Below are positions 27,255 to 34,738 of a DNA stretch of 51,455 bases, piece by piece. Each line of letters starts with the position of its first letter. Position 1 is the first letter of the stretch. The notes under the pieces are model-generated. The model was given only the letters and a program-made list of their open reading frames with translations, was not told the origin of the DNA and did no database searches. Source of the stretch: an uncultured Bacteroidales bacterium (lineage in GTDB: Bacteria; Bacteroidota; Bacteroidia; Bacteroidales; Bacteroidaceae); the NCBI GenBank assembly GCA_902788315.1, contig CADAJS010000020.1, forward strand, positions 1 to 51,455. Direction: 5' to 3'. The position numbers were made by a program, and so were the translations under genes.

Positions 27255-27932
27255 GTGAACATCAACGAATGGGCCGAGGAAGACCGGCCGAGAGAAAAAC
27301 TAATCGCACGCGGCGCGGCGACGCTGAGCCTTGCCGAGCTGCTGGCCATCCTTATCGGGAGCGGCTCCAGCGACGAGTCGGCAGTCGATCTCATGCGCCG
27401 TGTGATGGCCGACTGCGACGGACGGCTGAAACGACTCAGCCGCATGAAGCTCCACGAACTCACTGCCTACAAGGGCATGGGCCCGGCCAAGGCGGTGACC
27501 ATCATGGCTGCCTGCGAGTTGGCACGCCGACGCGAGAGTGAACCGCCCGAGGAACAGGTGAGGATGAACTCCAGCGAAGACATCGCCGCATGGTTCCGCC
27601 CGCTCCTGCAGGACCTCCCACACGAAGAATGCCACCTAATGCTCATGCGGCAGAACTTCACCGTGATGGACACCTGTCTGCTCAGCCGTGGCGGGCTCAC
27701 GGAGTCGGCTGTCGATGTGAGACTCATCCTCCAGCATGCCCTGCTGAAGGGAGCGCCCGTCATCGCACTCTGCCACAACCATCCCAGCGGCAACCTGCGC
27801 CCCAGCCGTGCCGACGACCAGATTACGGCCAACCTGAAACGGGCATGCGAGGTGATGCGCATCCATCTGCTGGATCATGTCATTGTCTCGGACCACGGCT
27901 ACTACAGCTATGCCAACGAGGGAAAGTTATAA
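27255..27932 (+). CDS. radC: RadC-family JAB-domain protein
   Basis: About 225 residues, GTG start. An N-terminal helix-hairpin-helix region (LHELTAYKGMGPAKAVTIMA) precedes the RadC JAB domain. The metal motif HNHPSGNLRPSRAD (His174, His176, Asp187) is complete, together with an upstream ESAVDVR motif. RadC was once thought to act in DNA repair, but its biochemical role is unresolved; the fold is that of JAMM metalloproteases. The gene lies between a glycosyltransferase and a MIP18-family gene. Confidence 0.93.
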   Translation: MNINEWAEEDRPREKLIARGAATLSLAELLAILIGSGSSDESAVDLMRRVMADCDGRLKRLSRMKLHELTAYKGMGPAKAVTIMAACELARRRESEPPEEQVRMNSSEDIAAWFRPLLQDLPHEECHLMLMRQNFTVMDTCLLSRGGLTESAVDVRLILQHALLKGAPVIALCHNHPSGNLRPSRADDQITANLKRACEVMRIHLLDHVIVSDHGYYSYANEGKL

Positions 27933-27950
27933 CACACACATACATCGGAT

Positions 27951-28265
27951 ATGGAGAAAATAGAGATAGAGGAACGTGTCATCGAACTGCTGCGCACGGT
28001 CTATGACCCCGAGATTCCCGTGAACATCTACGACCTGGGGCTTATCTACCGCATCGAGGTGAGCGACGACTGCACCGGACTGGCCGTCGATATGACACTC
28101 ACGGCACCCAACTGCCCGGCTGCCGATTTCATCATGGAGGACGTGAGGCAGAAACTGGAGACCATCCCGGGACTGCAACACGTGGACGTCAACCTGGTCT
28201 TCGAGCCTGAGTGGACGAAAGACATGATGAGCGAAGAGGCACGACTGGAGCTGGGGTTTGAGTAG
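27951..28265 (+). CDS. MIP18/DUF59-family Fe-S assembly protein
   Basis: About 104 residues. It shows the DUF59 signature: TVYDPEIPVNIYDLGLIY followed by MTLTAPNCPAADFI with the conserved Cys in a TAPNCP loop. SufT-type relatives help mature iron-sulfur proteins in the cytoplasm. It starts 18 bases after radC and is followed after 34 bases by the lpxH-type gene, with a heptad repeat in that gap. No other suf genes are in the window. Confidence 0.9.
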   Translation: MEKIEIEERVIELLRTVYDPEIPVNIYDLGLIYRIEVSDDCTGLAVDMTLTAPNCPAADFIMEDVRQKLETIPGLQHVDVNLVFEPEWTKDMMSEEARLELGFE

Positions 28266-28292
28266 TGCATAGTTCATAGTGCATAGTTCATA
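28265..28292. repeat. Heptad simple repeat array (gtgcata/gttcata)
   Basis: Four alternating 7-base units fill the gap between the MIP18-type gene and the lpxH-type gene, ending eight bases before the latter's ATG. Confidence 0.85.
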
Positions 28293-28299
28293 GTTTGGC

Positions 28300-29061
28300 A
28301 TGGAGATGAAGAAGATATATTTTATAACCGACGCCCACCTGGGGTCGCGCGGTGTGCCGGACAACAGGGCACAGGAGCAGAAGCTGGTGCGCTTCCTGGA
28401 CAGCATCAAGGAAGAGGCATCGGCGGTGTACATGCTGGGCGACATGTTCGACTTCTGGTATGAATACCGGATGGTGGTGCCGCGTGGCTTCACACGCTTC
28501 CTGGGCAAGGTGAGCGAGCTTACCGACCACGGCATTGAGGTACACTTTTTCACGGGCAACCACGACATCTGGTGTGGCGACTATCTCCCCCGCGAGTGCG
28601 GCGTCATCCTGCATCGGGAGCCATTGCTCACCACCCTATGCGGCAAGCGCTTCTATATCGCACACGGCGACGGCATGGGCGATCCCAGCCTTAGCTTCCG
28701 GCTGCTGCGAGGCATCTTCCACAGCCGCCTGTGCCAGACGCTCTTCTCGGCTCTGCATCCCCGATGGGGCGTTGATTTCGGCCTTGCCTGGGCCAAACAC
28801 AGCCGCCTAAAGCACGGGCAGGAGGGAGGCGACCCGCCTTACCTGGGCGAGGACCGCGAGTTCCTGGTGCGCTATGCCAAGGAATATCTGAAGGCTCACC
28901 CGGACGGAGTGGACTATTTCCTCTTCGGGCATCGCCACATCGAGCTGGACCTGATGCTCTCCCACACCTCGCGCCTCATGATTCTGGGCGACTGGATCAC
29001 GCAGTGGACCTACGCCGTGTTCGACGGCGAGAACCTCCGCATGGAGAACTACGAAGAATAA
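28300..29061 (+). CDS. lpxH: UDP-2,3-diacylglucosamine diphosphatase, LpxH type
   Basis: About 253 residues; an alternative ATG lies at 28306. The calcineurin-like metallophosphoesterase motifs are complete: FITDAHLGS (Asp, His), GDMFDFWYE (Asp), TGNHD (Asn, His), IAHGDG (His) and FGHRH (His, His). The LpxH-like spacing and the WITQWTYAVFDG end fit the lipid A pathway enzyme that hydrolyses UDP-diacylglucosamine to lipid X at the inner membrane. It is probably cotranscribed with the upstream MIP18 gene. Confidence 0.85.
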   Translation: MEMKKIYFITDAHLGSRGVPDNRAQEQKLVRFLDSIKEEASAVYMLGDMFDFWYEYRMVVPRGFTRFLGKVSELTDHGIEVHFFTGNHDIWCGDYLPRECGVILHREPLLTTLCGKRFYIAHGDGMGDPSLSFRLLRGIFHSRLCQTLFSALHPRWGVDFGLAWAKHSRLKHGQEGGDPPYLGEDREFLVRYAKEYLKAHPDGVDYFLFGHRHIELDLMLSHTSRLMILGDWITQWTYAVFDGENLRMENYEE

Positions 29062-29076
29062 TATATATACGGAAGT

Positions 29077-29946
29077 ATGGGATTCTGTTTTTTTGTATGT
29101 ATGAAAGAGGCCGCGCCACACGAGGCCGACGCTTTCAGTGCCTGGCATGAAGAGCAAACATCTCTCGACCGTGAGTCAGGCATTACTTATGACGATATTT
29201 CCATCTGTCCCGAGGAACTGAAACGATGGTACGAGGTGATGCTTTCTCACTTCCCAGCCATGAACGGGCGTGATGCTGAGTCATCCCAGTTGGCTTATAC
29301 GATGATGCTGGGTGATATCCCTTTTGTGCAGGCACGTTTGGAAGCACATCTGACAAACTATGCCGTAAAAAGCAACCTGATATTTGGCGAATGCTCGTGG
29401 GTGCTGGCTAAGGAGGTTTACGAACTGGCACGTACAACGGCTGCCGAGTGCGGCTTGGTATTCTTCGATTATTCGTTTGGTCGAGTGTATTTCTCCGAAA
29501 CCGACGTGCTGCGTCTCCCTTATGAGGACGTGGAATACGAGAAATACTCTTTGAGTCTGCCTCTCATCATACCGATGGATTACGCTTTCAGCTGGATAGA
29601 GGGGGCACAGGGATATATTTACGGGAAACCGCGTGACCCGTCGCCAGATTCATCGCACGACGCGCTACAGCCTTTCGCATCGCAAAAGAAAGTGTATAAG
29701 TCCGCTTGGCTGCGATGGTTTGCAAATGACGATGGGGCGTTTGCTTCCCACAAAGACATGTGGAAGATTGTGGGGACCTTGTCTGCGATTCTGGTTGTCG
29801 GCAGTGTGATTATCAATACTACGACGCTGAAAGCCGTGTGGATGCCCGCCACAATAGCCGTGTGTATCGCCATAACAATGCTGGGCGTGGCTTTAGTTAC
29901 CAGTCTCTTACATTATTATAAGACTGGACATTTCTTTGCCGAGTGA
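29077..29946 (+). CDS. Unrecognised protein with two C-terminal transmembrane helices
   Basis: About 289 residues (an ATG at 29101 would remove the unusual GFCFFVC start). Residues 1-215 are soluble, acidic and rich in aromatics, with no recognised motif. Two helices at about 230-250 (IVGTLSAILVVGSVIINTTT) and 255-275 (TIAVCIAITMLGVALVTSLL) anchor the C-terminus, with a short KTGHFFAE tail. Its codons are less GC-rich than those of its neighbours. It begins 15 bases after lpxH but has no obvious functional tie to it. Acquisition by transfer is possible. Confidence 0.75.
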   Translation: MGFCFFVCMKEAAPHEADAFSAWHEEQTSLDRESGITYDDISICPEELKRWYEVMLSHFPAMNGRDAESSQLAYTMMLGDIPFVQARLEAHLTNYAVKSNLIFGECSWVLAKEVYELARTTAAECGLVFFDYSFGRVYFSETDVLRLPYEDVEYEKYSLSLPLIIPMDYAFSWIEGAQGYIYGKPRDPSPDSSHDALQPFASQKKVYKSAWLRWFANDDGAFASHKDMWKIVGTLSAILVVGSVIINTTTLKAVWMPATIAVCIAITMLGVALVTSLLHYYKTGHFFAE

Positions 29947-29981
29947 ACCGGCACTACGCTCTGCCTGTGTAACTATAAACG

Positions 29982-30000
29982 ATGCGCTCGGCTCTGCCGC
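29982..30000. repeat. GCGCTCGGCTCTGCCGCTT intergenic repeat, third copy
   Basis: Nineteen bases identical to 22022-22040, followed by a CTCGTCC motif also present after the first copy near 21951. It lies 46 bases before the oxidoreductase gene. Confidence 0.7.
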
Positions 30001-30045
30001 TTGACTCGTCCATGAACTATTAACTTTAAACTAAATATCAGCCCT

Positions 30046-31359
30046 ATGGAACGAAGAGAATTTATTCAGCGAACGTCATTGCTGGGAGCCGGGTTGCTCC
30101 TGAGTCCGTCTATCATCCGTGCTGGCCGCATGCCTGTAAGCCCGAACGACAAGATACATGTGGGCTTGATAGGCTGCAACAGCATGGGATTCAGTGATCT
30201 GTCTGCCTTTCTGCACAACAGCGAGGTGGAGTGTGTGGCACTGGCCGATGTCGATCAGAGAGTGCTGGACCGCCGCGTGGCCGATGTCGAGAAGGCACAG
30301 GGCCGCAAGCCCCAGGGCATCTACAAGGATTGGCGTCGGCTGATTGAGGACAAGAACGTGGATGTCGTCATCATAGGTACGCCCGACCACTGGCATTGCC
30401 TGCAGCTGGTGGCAGCGTGCGAGGCGGGCAAGGATGTCTATTGCGAGAAACCATTGGGAAACAGCATCGAGGAGTGTAATGTGATGGTGCGTGCAGCCGA
30501 GCGTTACGGACGCGTCGTCCAGGTGGGACAGTGGCAGCGCAGCGACCCACATTGGCAGGACGCCATGGACTTTGTGCACAGCGGGAAGCTGGGAAAGATC
30601 CGCACCGTGCGTGTCTTCTCCTATCAGGGTTGGTGTCCGTCGATTCCCGTGAAGCCCGACGGTTCCGTGCCCGATGGCGTGGACTATGACATGTGGCTGG
30701 GTCCCGCCCCCAAGCGTCCGTTTAATCCCAACCGTTTCCACTTCACCTTCCGCTGGTTCTGGGACTATGCCGGCGGACTGATGACCGACTGGGGCGTCCA
30801 TCTGCTCGACTATGCCCTCTATGGCATGAACGTGACGACACCGCACTCCATCATGGCCTCGGGCGGCAAGTTTGGATATCCCGATGATGCCTGCGAGACA
30901 CCCGACCTCCTGCAGACCATCTATACCTTCGATGACTTCACCGTCCTTTGGGATCATGCCATCGGCGTGAACGATGGCGCCTACGGTCGCACGCATGGCC
31001 TGGGCTTCGTGGGCGAGAATGGCACGCTCGTCGTGAATCGTGACGGATGGGAGGTGATTCCCGAGAACGTCAGCGGCAATAAGCGTATGGAGGCAGTGGA
31101 ACTGCACAAGCCATATGGAGGGGGCGGACTGGAACTGCACGTGAAGAACCATCTGGAATGCATCAAGGCTCGCACTCCGGAGAAGTGTCACGCCAGCATC
31201 CAGATAGGTGCCCACATTGCCAAGTTTGCCCATCTGGGTAACATTGCCTACCGCACGGGCAAGAAACTCACATGGGACGGCACCTCGTTCCACGACAGAG
31301 AGGCCGACAAATATCTTTGCAAGGAATATCACAATAAGTGGAAGTTCCCCAAGGTGTGA
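30046..31359 (+). CDS. Exported Gfo/Idh/MocA-family oxidoreductase
   Basis: About 437 residues. The N-terminus (ERREFIQRTSLLGAGLLLSP) carries an RR motif and hydrophobic stretch of a Tat-type signal, suggesting export already folded with NAD(P). The nucleotide-binding fold shows IHVGLIGCNSMG and VIIGTPDHWH, and the catalytic EKPLG has Lys135. Later motifs (WFWDYAGGLMTDWGVHLLDY) fit the Gfo/Idh C-terminal domain. Related periplasmic enzymes act on sugars, inositols or amino-sugar glycosides; the substrate is not indicated here. It is transcribed alone and ends at a strong hairpin shared with ispF. Confidence 0.9.
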   Translation: MERREFIQRTSLLGAGLLLSPSIIRAGRMPVSPNDKIHVGLIGCNSMGFSDLSAFLHNSEVECVALADVDQRVLDRRVADVEKAQGRKPQGIYKDWRRLIEDKNVDVVIIGTPDHWHCLQLVAACEAGKDVYCEKPLGNSIEECNVMVRAAERYGRVVQVGQWQRSDPHWQDAMDFVHSGKLGKIRTVRVFSYQGWCPSIPVKPDGSVPDGVDYDMWLGPAPKRPFNPNRFHFTFRWFWDYAGGLMTDWGVHLLDYALYGMNVTTPHSIMASGGKFGYPDDACETPDLLQTIYTFDDFTVLWDHAIGVNDGAYGRTHGLGFVGENGTLVVNRDGWEVIPENVSGNKRMEAVELHKPYGGGGLELHVKNHLECIKARTPEKCHASIQIGAHIAKFAHLGNIAYRTGKKLTWDGTSFHDREADKYLCKEYHNKWKFPKV

Positions 31360-31380
31360 TGCCGCATGCACTATGTAGAG

Positions 31381-31420
31381 ACGCGGGCGGGGAATGAAGT
31401 GCGTCATTCCCCGCCCGCGT
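31381..31420. terminator. Bidirectional hairpin between the oxidoreductase gene and ispF
   Basis: A perfect 17-base stem (31381-31397 with 31404-31420) encloses a six-base loop (agtgcg). It lies between two convergent genes, which suits a two-way terminator. A U-rich run is weak on both sides. Confidence 0.75.
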
Positions 31421-31462
31421 GGTCTATATTTGTCTCGCCTTTCAGAGAGAGAAAGGGAGCGA

Positions 31463-31945
31463 CTACTCTTTCTCTATCAACACGGTGGCATAGGCACTGA
31501 TACCTTCCTCGCGTCCCGTGAATCCCAGACGTTCGGTCGTGGTGGCCTTGATGCTGACGCAGTCCACGTCCACTCCCATCACCTCGGCCAGGCACTGCTG
31601 CATCTGTGGGATGTGCGGGTTCAGCTTGGGCCGTTCGGCACACACGGTGGCATCGATATTGCCCACGCGGTAGCCTTTCGTAGCGATAAGGTCGATGGTA
31701 CGGCGCAGCAAGACCTTGCTGTCGATGCCGCGAAACTCCTCGCCCGTGTCTGGGAAGTGGTAGCCGATGTCACGCATGTTGGCAGCACCCAGCAGCGCGT
31801 CGCAGATAGCGTGTATCAGCACGTCGGCATCGCTGTGGCCCAGCAGTCCCATCGTGTGGTCCAGGCGTATGCCACCCAGCCACAGTTCGCGTCCCTCCAC
31901 CAGACGGTGGACATCATATCCCATTCCTACTCTGATTCTTGTCAT
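31463..31945 (-). CDS. ispF: 2-C-methyl-D-erythritol 2,4-cyclodiphosphate synthase
   Basis: About 160 residues from the ATG at 31945, the family's usual start (MTRIRVGMGYDVHRL). Signature motifs are GYDVHRL (Asp/His zinc ligands), GLLGHSDADVLIHAICDALL and a C-terminal KATTTERLGFTGREEGISA. It makes the cyclic diphosphate intermediate of the MEP isoprenoid pathway. The dxr gene of the same pathway is at 37866. The upstream nadD stop at 31947 abuts the start, so translation may be coupled. Confidence 0.95.
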   Translation of the reverse strand: MTRIRVGMGYDVHRLVEGRELWLGGIRLDHTMGLLGHSDADVLIHAICDALLGAANMRDIGYHFPDTGEEFRGIDSKVLLRRTIDLIATKGYRVGNIDATVCAERPKLNPHIPQMQQCLAEVMGVDVDCVSIKATTTERLGFTGREEGISAYATVLIEKE

Positions 31946-31946
31946 G

Positions 31947-32576
31947 TCACTTGCTTTTGTACAGTCCTTTTCTCCTGATCTCGTTCCATACGATGCGGGG
32001 CAGGCCCTTGCCGTGATAACTGCCGGAGGCAATGGCCCGGCGGATGCCCGTGCTACTTATATTTAATAAAGGTGTCCGTGCCACGGTGACTCCCTCCGGC
32101 AGGCCCTCCAGCGTATAGCCGGGACGTGGCAGGATGATGAGGCGATGGCGGCGCAGGATCTCCTCGCTCTCGTACCACTGCGGAAAGCGTTCCCAGTTGT
32201 CGGCACCGATGACGAGGACAAACTCGCGGTCGGGATGCTCCCGACGCAGATACTCCAACGTGTGCACCATGTAGGATGGTCGGGGCATCCGGAACTCGGC
32301 ATCGCTCACGTGTAGCCGCTCGCGTCCATCCACAGCCAGCCGTGCCAGTCGCAGACGCTCCTCGTCATCCAGCAGCTCCTGGTTTACCTTGAACGGATTC
32401 TGCGGAGAAACCAGGAACCAGAGTTCCTCCACCAGCCCTTCACTCACCAGTGCCTCGCCCAGACGTAAGTGACCCAGGTGGATGGGGTTGAAGGTGCCGC
32501 CGTAGATGGCGGTGCCACCCCCAGCCCCTCCCAAGGAGGAGGTCACTTGCTTGCGGGGTTGCTTGCTGCACATCAT
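31947..32576 (-). CDS. nadD: Nicotinate-nucleotide adenylyltransferase
   Basis: About 209 residues. The adenylyltransferase motif YGGTFNPIHLGHLRL and the late ISSTGIRRAIASG motif are intact, predicting formation of deamido-NAD from nicotinate mononucleotide and ATP. The protein normally starts just before AIYGGTF; here it has an extra N-terminal run (KQPRKQVTSSLGGAGGG) encoded by a C/G-rich interspersed palindrome at 32515-32545. No ATG, GTG or TTG in the right frame lies after it, so the extension is probably translated. The gene follows gmk by nine bases. Confidence 0.92.
   Translation of the reverse strand: MMCSKQPRKQVTSSLGGAGGGTAIYGGTFNPIHLGHLRLGEALVSEGLVEELWFLVSPQNPFKVNQELLDDEERLRLARLAVDGRERLHVSDAEFRMPRPSYMVHTLEYLRREHPDREFVLVIGADNWERFPQWYESEEILRRHRLIILPRPGYTLEGLPEGVTVARTPLLNISSTGIRRAIASGSYHGKGLPRIVWNEIRRKGLYKSK
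32515..32545. repeat. C/G-rich palindromic element in the nadD N-terminus
   Basis: CCTCC at 32527-32531 pairs with GGAGG at 32535-32539 around a CAA loop, in a GCCCCTCCCAAGGAGGAG context. It resembles the elements at 12718-12753 and 33216-33256 and is in frame with nadD. Confidence 0.6.
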
Positions 32577-32585
32577 TCTTCCCAG

Positions 32586-33179
32586 TTAACAGGCACTCCC
32601 CTCCTCCTTCATCGCCAAGAAATCCCTGATAAGGTGTAGAGTCTTGGCCTCGGCTGTTGCAAGGTCGTCATTTACGATGATATGGTCGAAGCGTGGGGCA
32701 AAGGTCATTTCGTATTCCGCCTTTGCCAGCCGTTCCTCGATCTGCTCGCGGGAGTCCGTGCCGCGTCCTTCGAGGCGGCGGCGCAGTTCCTCCAGCGAGG
32801 GGGGCTGGATGAAGATGCTCATGGCACGTTCGCCATAATATTCCTTGATGCGGCAGCCACCTTTCACGTCCACGTCGAAGACGATATTCTGTCCGGCTGC
32901 CAGCTGACGCTCCACCTGCTCCTTCAGTGTGCCGTAGTAGCGGTCGGCATATACCTCTTCGTATTCGAGGAATGCGTCTTCCTCAATCTTCTGCCGAAAC
33001 TCGTCGGGGGTCAGGAAGAAGTATTCCACCCCGTTCTGCTCTGTGCCACGTGGCGGGCGACTGGTAGCGCTGATGCTGAATGCCAGGCGAAGCTCGGGGT
33101 GCGTCATCAGCCATTGCACAATCGTGCTCTTCCCGCTCCCGCTCGGAGCCGAGAATACAAACAATTTGCCGTTTATCAT
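32586..33179 (-). CDS. gmk: Guanylate kinase
   Basis: About 197 residues, full length for the family. It has the P-loop SAPSGSGKST and the GMP-binding region (ISATSRPPRGTEQNGVEYFF), with a later R-rich lid. It phosphorylates GMP to GDP in the cytoplasm. It lies between yicC and nadD on the minus strand in a common Bacteroidota housekeeping order. Confidence 0.95.
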   Translation of the reverse strand: MINGKLFVFSAPSGSGKSTIVQWLMTHPELRLAFSISATSRPPRGTEQNGVEYFFLTPDEFRQKIEEDAFLEYEEVYADRYYGTLKEQVERQLAAGQNIVFDVDVKGGCRIKEYYGERAMSIFIQPPSLEELRRRLEGRGTDSREQIEERLAKAEYEMTFAPRFDHIIVNDDLATAEAKTLHLIRDFLAMKEEGSAC

Positions 33180-33183
33180 CTTA

Positions 33184-33204
33184 CATTAGTCATTTATCAT
33201 TTCT
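33184..33204. repeat. Short heptad array (catt-type units)
   Basis: Three 7-base units (cattagt, catttat, catttct) lie between gmk and the palindromic element. This is the weakest member of the heptad class in the window. Confidence 0.5.
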
Positions 33205-33215
33205 TCGTGGTGCAG

Positions 33216-33256
33216 GCTCCCCCATCTCTTCGGAAAGGGGTTGGAGGGGGCGAGGC
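33216..33256. repeat. C/G-rich inverted element between gmk and yicC
   Basis: CTCCCCC at the left and GGGGGCGAG at the right flank a TCTTCGGAAAGGGG core. It resembles the elements in the giant surface gene and nadD but is non-coding here. Confidence 0.55.
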
Positions 33257-33258
33257 TG

Positions 33259-34134
33259 TCACATCACGTTTAGCACTTGTTCCTTGATCTGTTCCAACTC
33301 GTCCTTCATCTTGACAACGATGTTCTGCATCTCGGCTTGGTTGCTCTTGCTGCCCGTGGTGTTTATCTCGCGTCCCATCTCCTGGGCGATGAAGCCCAGC
33401 TTCTTGCCCTGCCCGTGGCCGGTCTGCATCGTCTCGCGGAAGTAGCGCAGGTGGTTCGTCAGGCGCTGTTTCTCCTCGTTGATGTCCAGTTTCTCGATGT
33501 AATATATCATCTCCTGCTCCAGCCGGCCCTGGTCATATTCCACGTCGGGAATGGTCCGCAGCCCTTCGACGATGCGCTGGCGTATCTTCTCTGTGCGTTC
33601 CTTCTCATAGGGTTCGATGCGTTGCAGCAAGGCCGCGATATTGTCCAGTTTCTCGTTGAACTTCTTCTCCAGTGCAGTTCCCTCCTGTCGGCGGAAGTCC
33701 GTCAGTTGGCCAAGGGCTTCCTCCACCACGCGACGCACCACCAGCCATTCCTCTTCGTCGAGTGTCTGTGTCTCGGGCTGCGACAGCGTCTCGGGCAGGC
33801 GCAGCAGCGTGGCCCACCAGTCGGCCGGTTCGGGGATGCCCATCTGCTGGCTTATCTGCCGAATCTGGCTGTGATAGGCCTTCACCACCTCTGTGTTGAT
33901 GGGCGTGGCAGCCTGCATGTCCGTCTGTTCGGCCCACAGGCTGAAGTCCACCTTGCCGCGTTCCAGCGTGGCTGTCAGCATGGCTCGCAGATCCAGTTCT
34001 TTCTCTCGGTACAGAGGTGCAATGCGTGTGCTCATGTCGAGCGCCTTGCTGTTGAGCGACTTCACCTCTGCTGTAATCTTCTTTCCTCGGAATTCGGCCG
34101 TCGCCTTGCCGTACCCTGTCATTGATAATATCAT
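33259..34134 (-). CDS. yicC: YicC-family endoribonuclease-like protein
   Basis: About 291 residues from the ATG at 34134, which gives the family start (MILSMTGYGKAT); longer frames are non-coding leader. The C-terminal part (KLGFIAQEMGREINTTGSKS) is the conserved YicC/DUF1732 end with clustered E and R/N residues. YicC-type proteins are reported as endoribonucleases linked to stress and stationary phase. It is first of a minus-strand group (yicC, gmk, nadD, ispF) with its own promoter. Confidence 0.9.
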   Translation of the reverse strand: MILSMTGYGKATAEFRGKKITAEVKSLNSKALDMSTRIAPLYREKELDLRAMLTATLERGKVDFSLWAEQTDMQAATPINTEVVKAYHSQIRQISQQMGIPEPADWWATLLRLPETLSQPETQTLDEEEWLVVRRVVEEALGQLTDFRRQEGTALEKKFNEKLDNIAALLQRIEPYEKERTEKIRQRIVEGLRTIPDVEYDQGRLEQEMIYYIEKLDINEEKQRLTNHLRYFRETMQTGHGQGKKLGFIAQEMGREINTTGSKSNQAEMQNIVVKMKDELEQIKEQVLNVM

Positions 34135-34155
34135 GCTTTGACTCTTTTCTTGGCA

Positions 34156-34186
34156 CAAAGGTACGAATAAGCGAGGGAAGTGCAAA
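34156..34186 (-). promoter_or_regulatory. Promoter of the yicC-gmk-nadD-ispF group
   Basis: On the minus strand TTTG (rc of 34183-34186) and TACCTTTG (rc of 34156-34163) are 19 bases apart, with the extended CGCTTATTCGTACCTTTG form. It lies about 25 bases before the yicC ATG. Confidence 0.75.
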
Positions 34187-34239
34187 ATGAAAAACAAAGT
34201 TTTTCGTTCCGCCAGGACCCGCAATGTGGAATATTTCCT

Positions 34240-34660
34240 TACACGATTCTTTGCGTTTGTCATGACAGAGTCAGATTTCGCTCTCCGCAACACGTTGCAG
34301 AGGGTGGAGGAACGTGCTCCTGGGACCGACGGAACACGTTGTTCCGACGCGAGAATCGCGTAGAATCGAGCGGAGGACCGCGAGACGGGAAAAAACGCCG
34401 CATTTTCGGACACTCATTATCAACAGATTATCCCATCCCCACTACCTTTTCCCCACAAAAAAGACCCGGAAAAAGGGTCAAAAAGCCCCTTTTTCCGAGG
34501 GACGTCGTATGCGCCTTCGCCTGTCAAACATCCGATTTTCGGACATGAACGATTGCCATTCTCCCGTCGGTTCGTCGCCCGTGAGAGCGAAGTGGAAAGG
34601 GGGGGGGGCGTCCCTTTGACTTTCATCCTCTGCTCCCCCGCTCGGCTTCCGCTCGAGCAT
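34240..34660. other. Structured gene-free interval between yicC and tsaB
   Basis: No gene is supported in 34190-34684. It contains a chain of small perfect hairpins (GCAAC/GTTGC at 34287-34298, GGAACA/TGTTCC at 34331-34345, ACGCGA/TCGCGT at 34347-34361), a TTATCAACA / TTATCCCAT / TTTTCCCC cluster near 34418-34458 that is only loosely DnaA-box-like, the long hairpin below, and a run of ten G at 34599-34608. Confidence 0.55.
34463..34497. terminator. Hairpin with an alternative competing stem
   Basis: An 11-base stem pairs 34467-34477 with 34487-34497 (CGGAAAAAGGG with CCCTTTTTCCG) around a nine-base loop. GACCC at 34463-34467 can instead pair with GGGTC at 34475-34479, which would block the long stem. 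Two exclusive folds are typical of attenuator-like RNA, but no transcript through here is established. Confidence 0.45.
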
Positions 34661-34686
34661 GCCAAAGGAAAAACTTCGTCTTTCTT

Positions 34687-34717
34687 TTTGCATTCTGCTC
34701 GCTTATTCGTACCTTTG
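34687..34717 (+). promoter_or_regulatory. Promoter of the tsaB-murA-dxr-rseP group
   Basis: TTTG at 34687-34690 and TACCTTTG at 34710-34717, 19 bases apart, in the extended CGCTTATTCGTACCTTTG form. It lies about 21 bases before the tsaB ATG. Confidence 0.75.
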
Positions 34718-34738
34718 CAGGCGAAAAGAGAGAATACT

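Noticed and set aside
34135..34413. Extended N-terminus of YicC
   Set aside because: The added residues read through the promoter and leader; family members start at MILSMTGYG.
34418..34458. Chromosomal replication origin
   Set aside because: The DnaA-like sites are imperfect and few, no dnaA or other origin-linked gene is nearby, and the genes left of 31.4 kb do not keep a diverging pattern.
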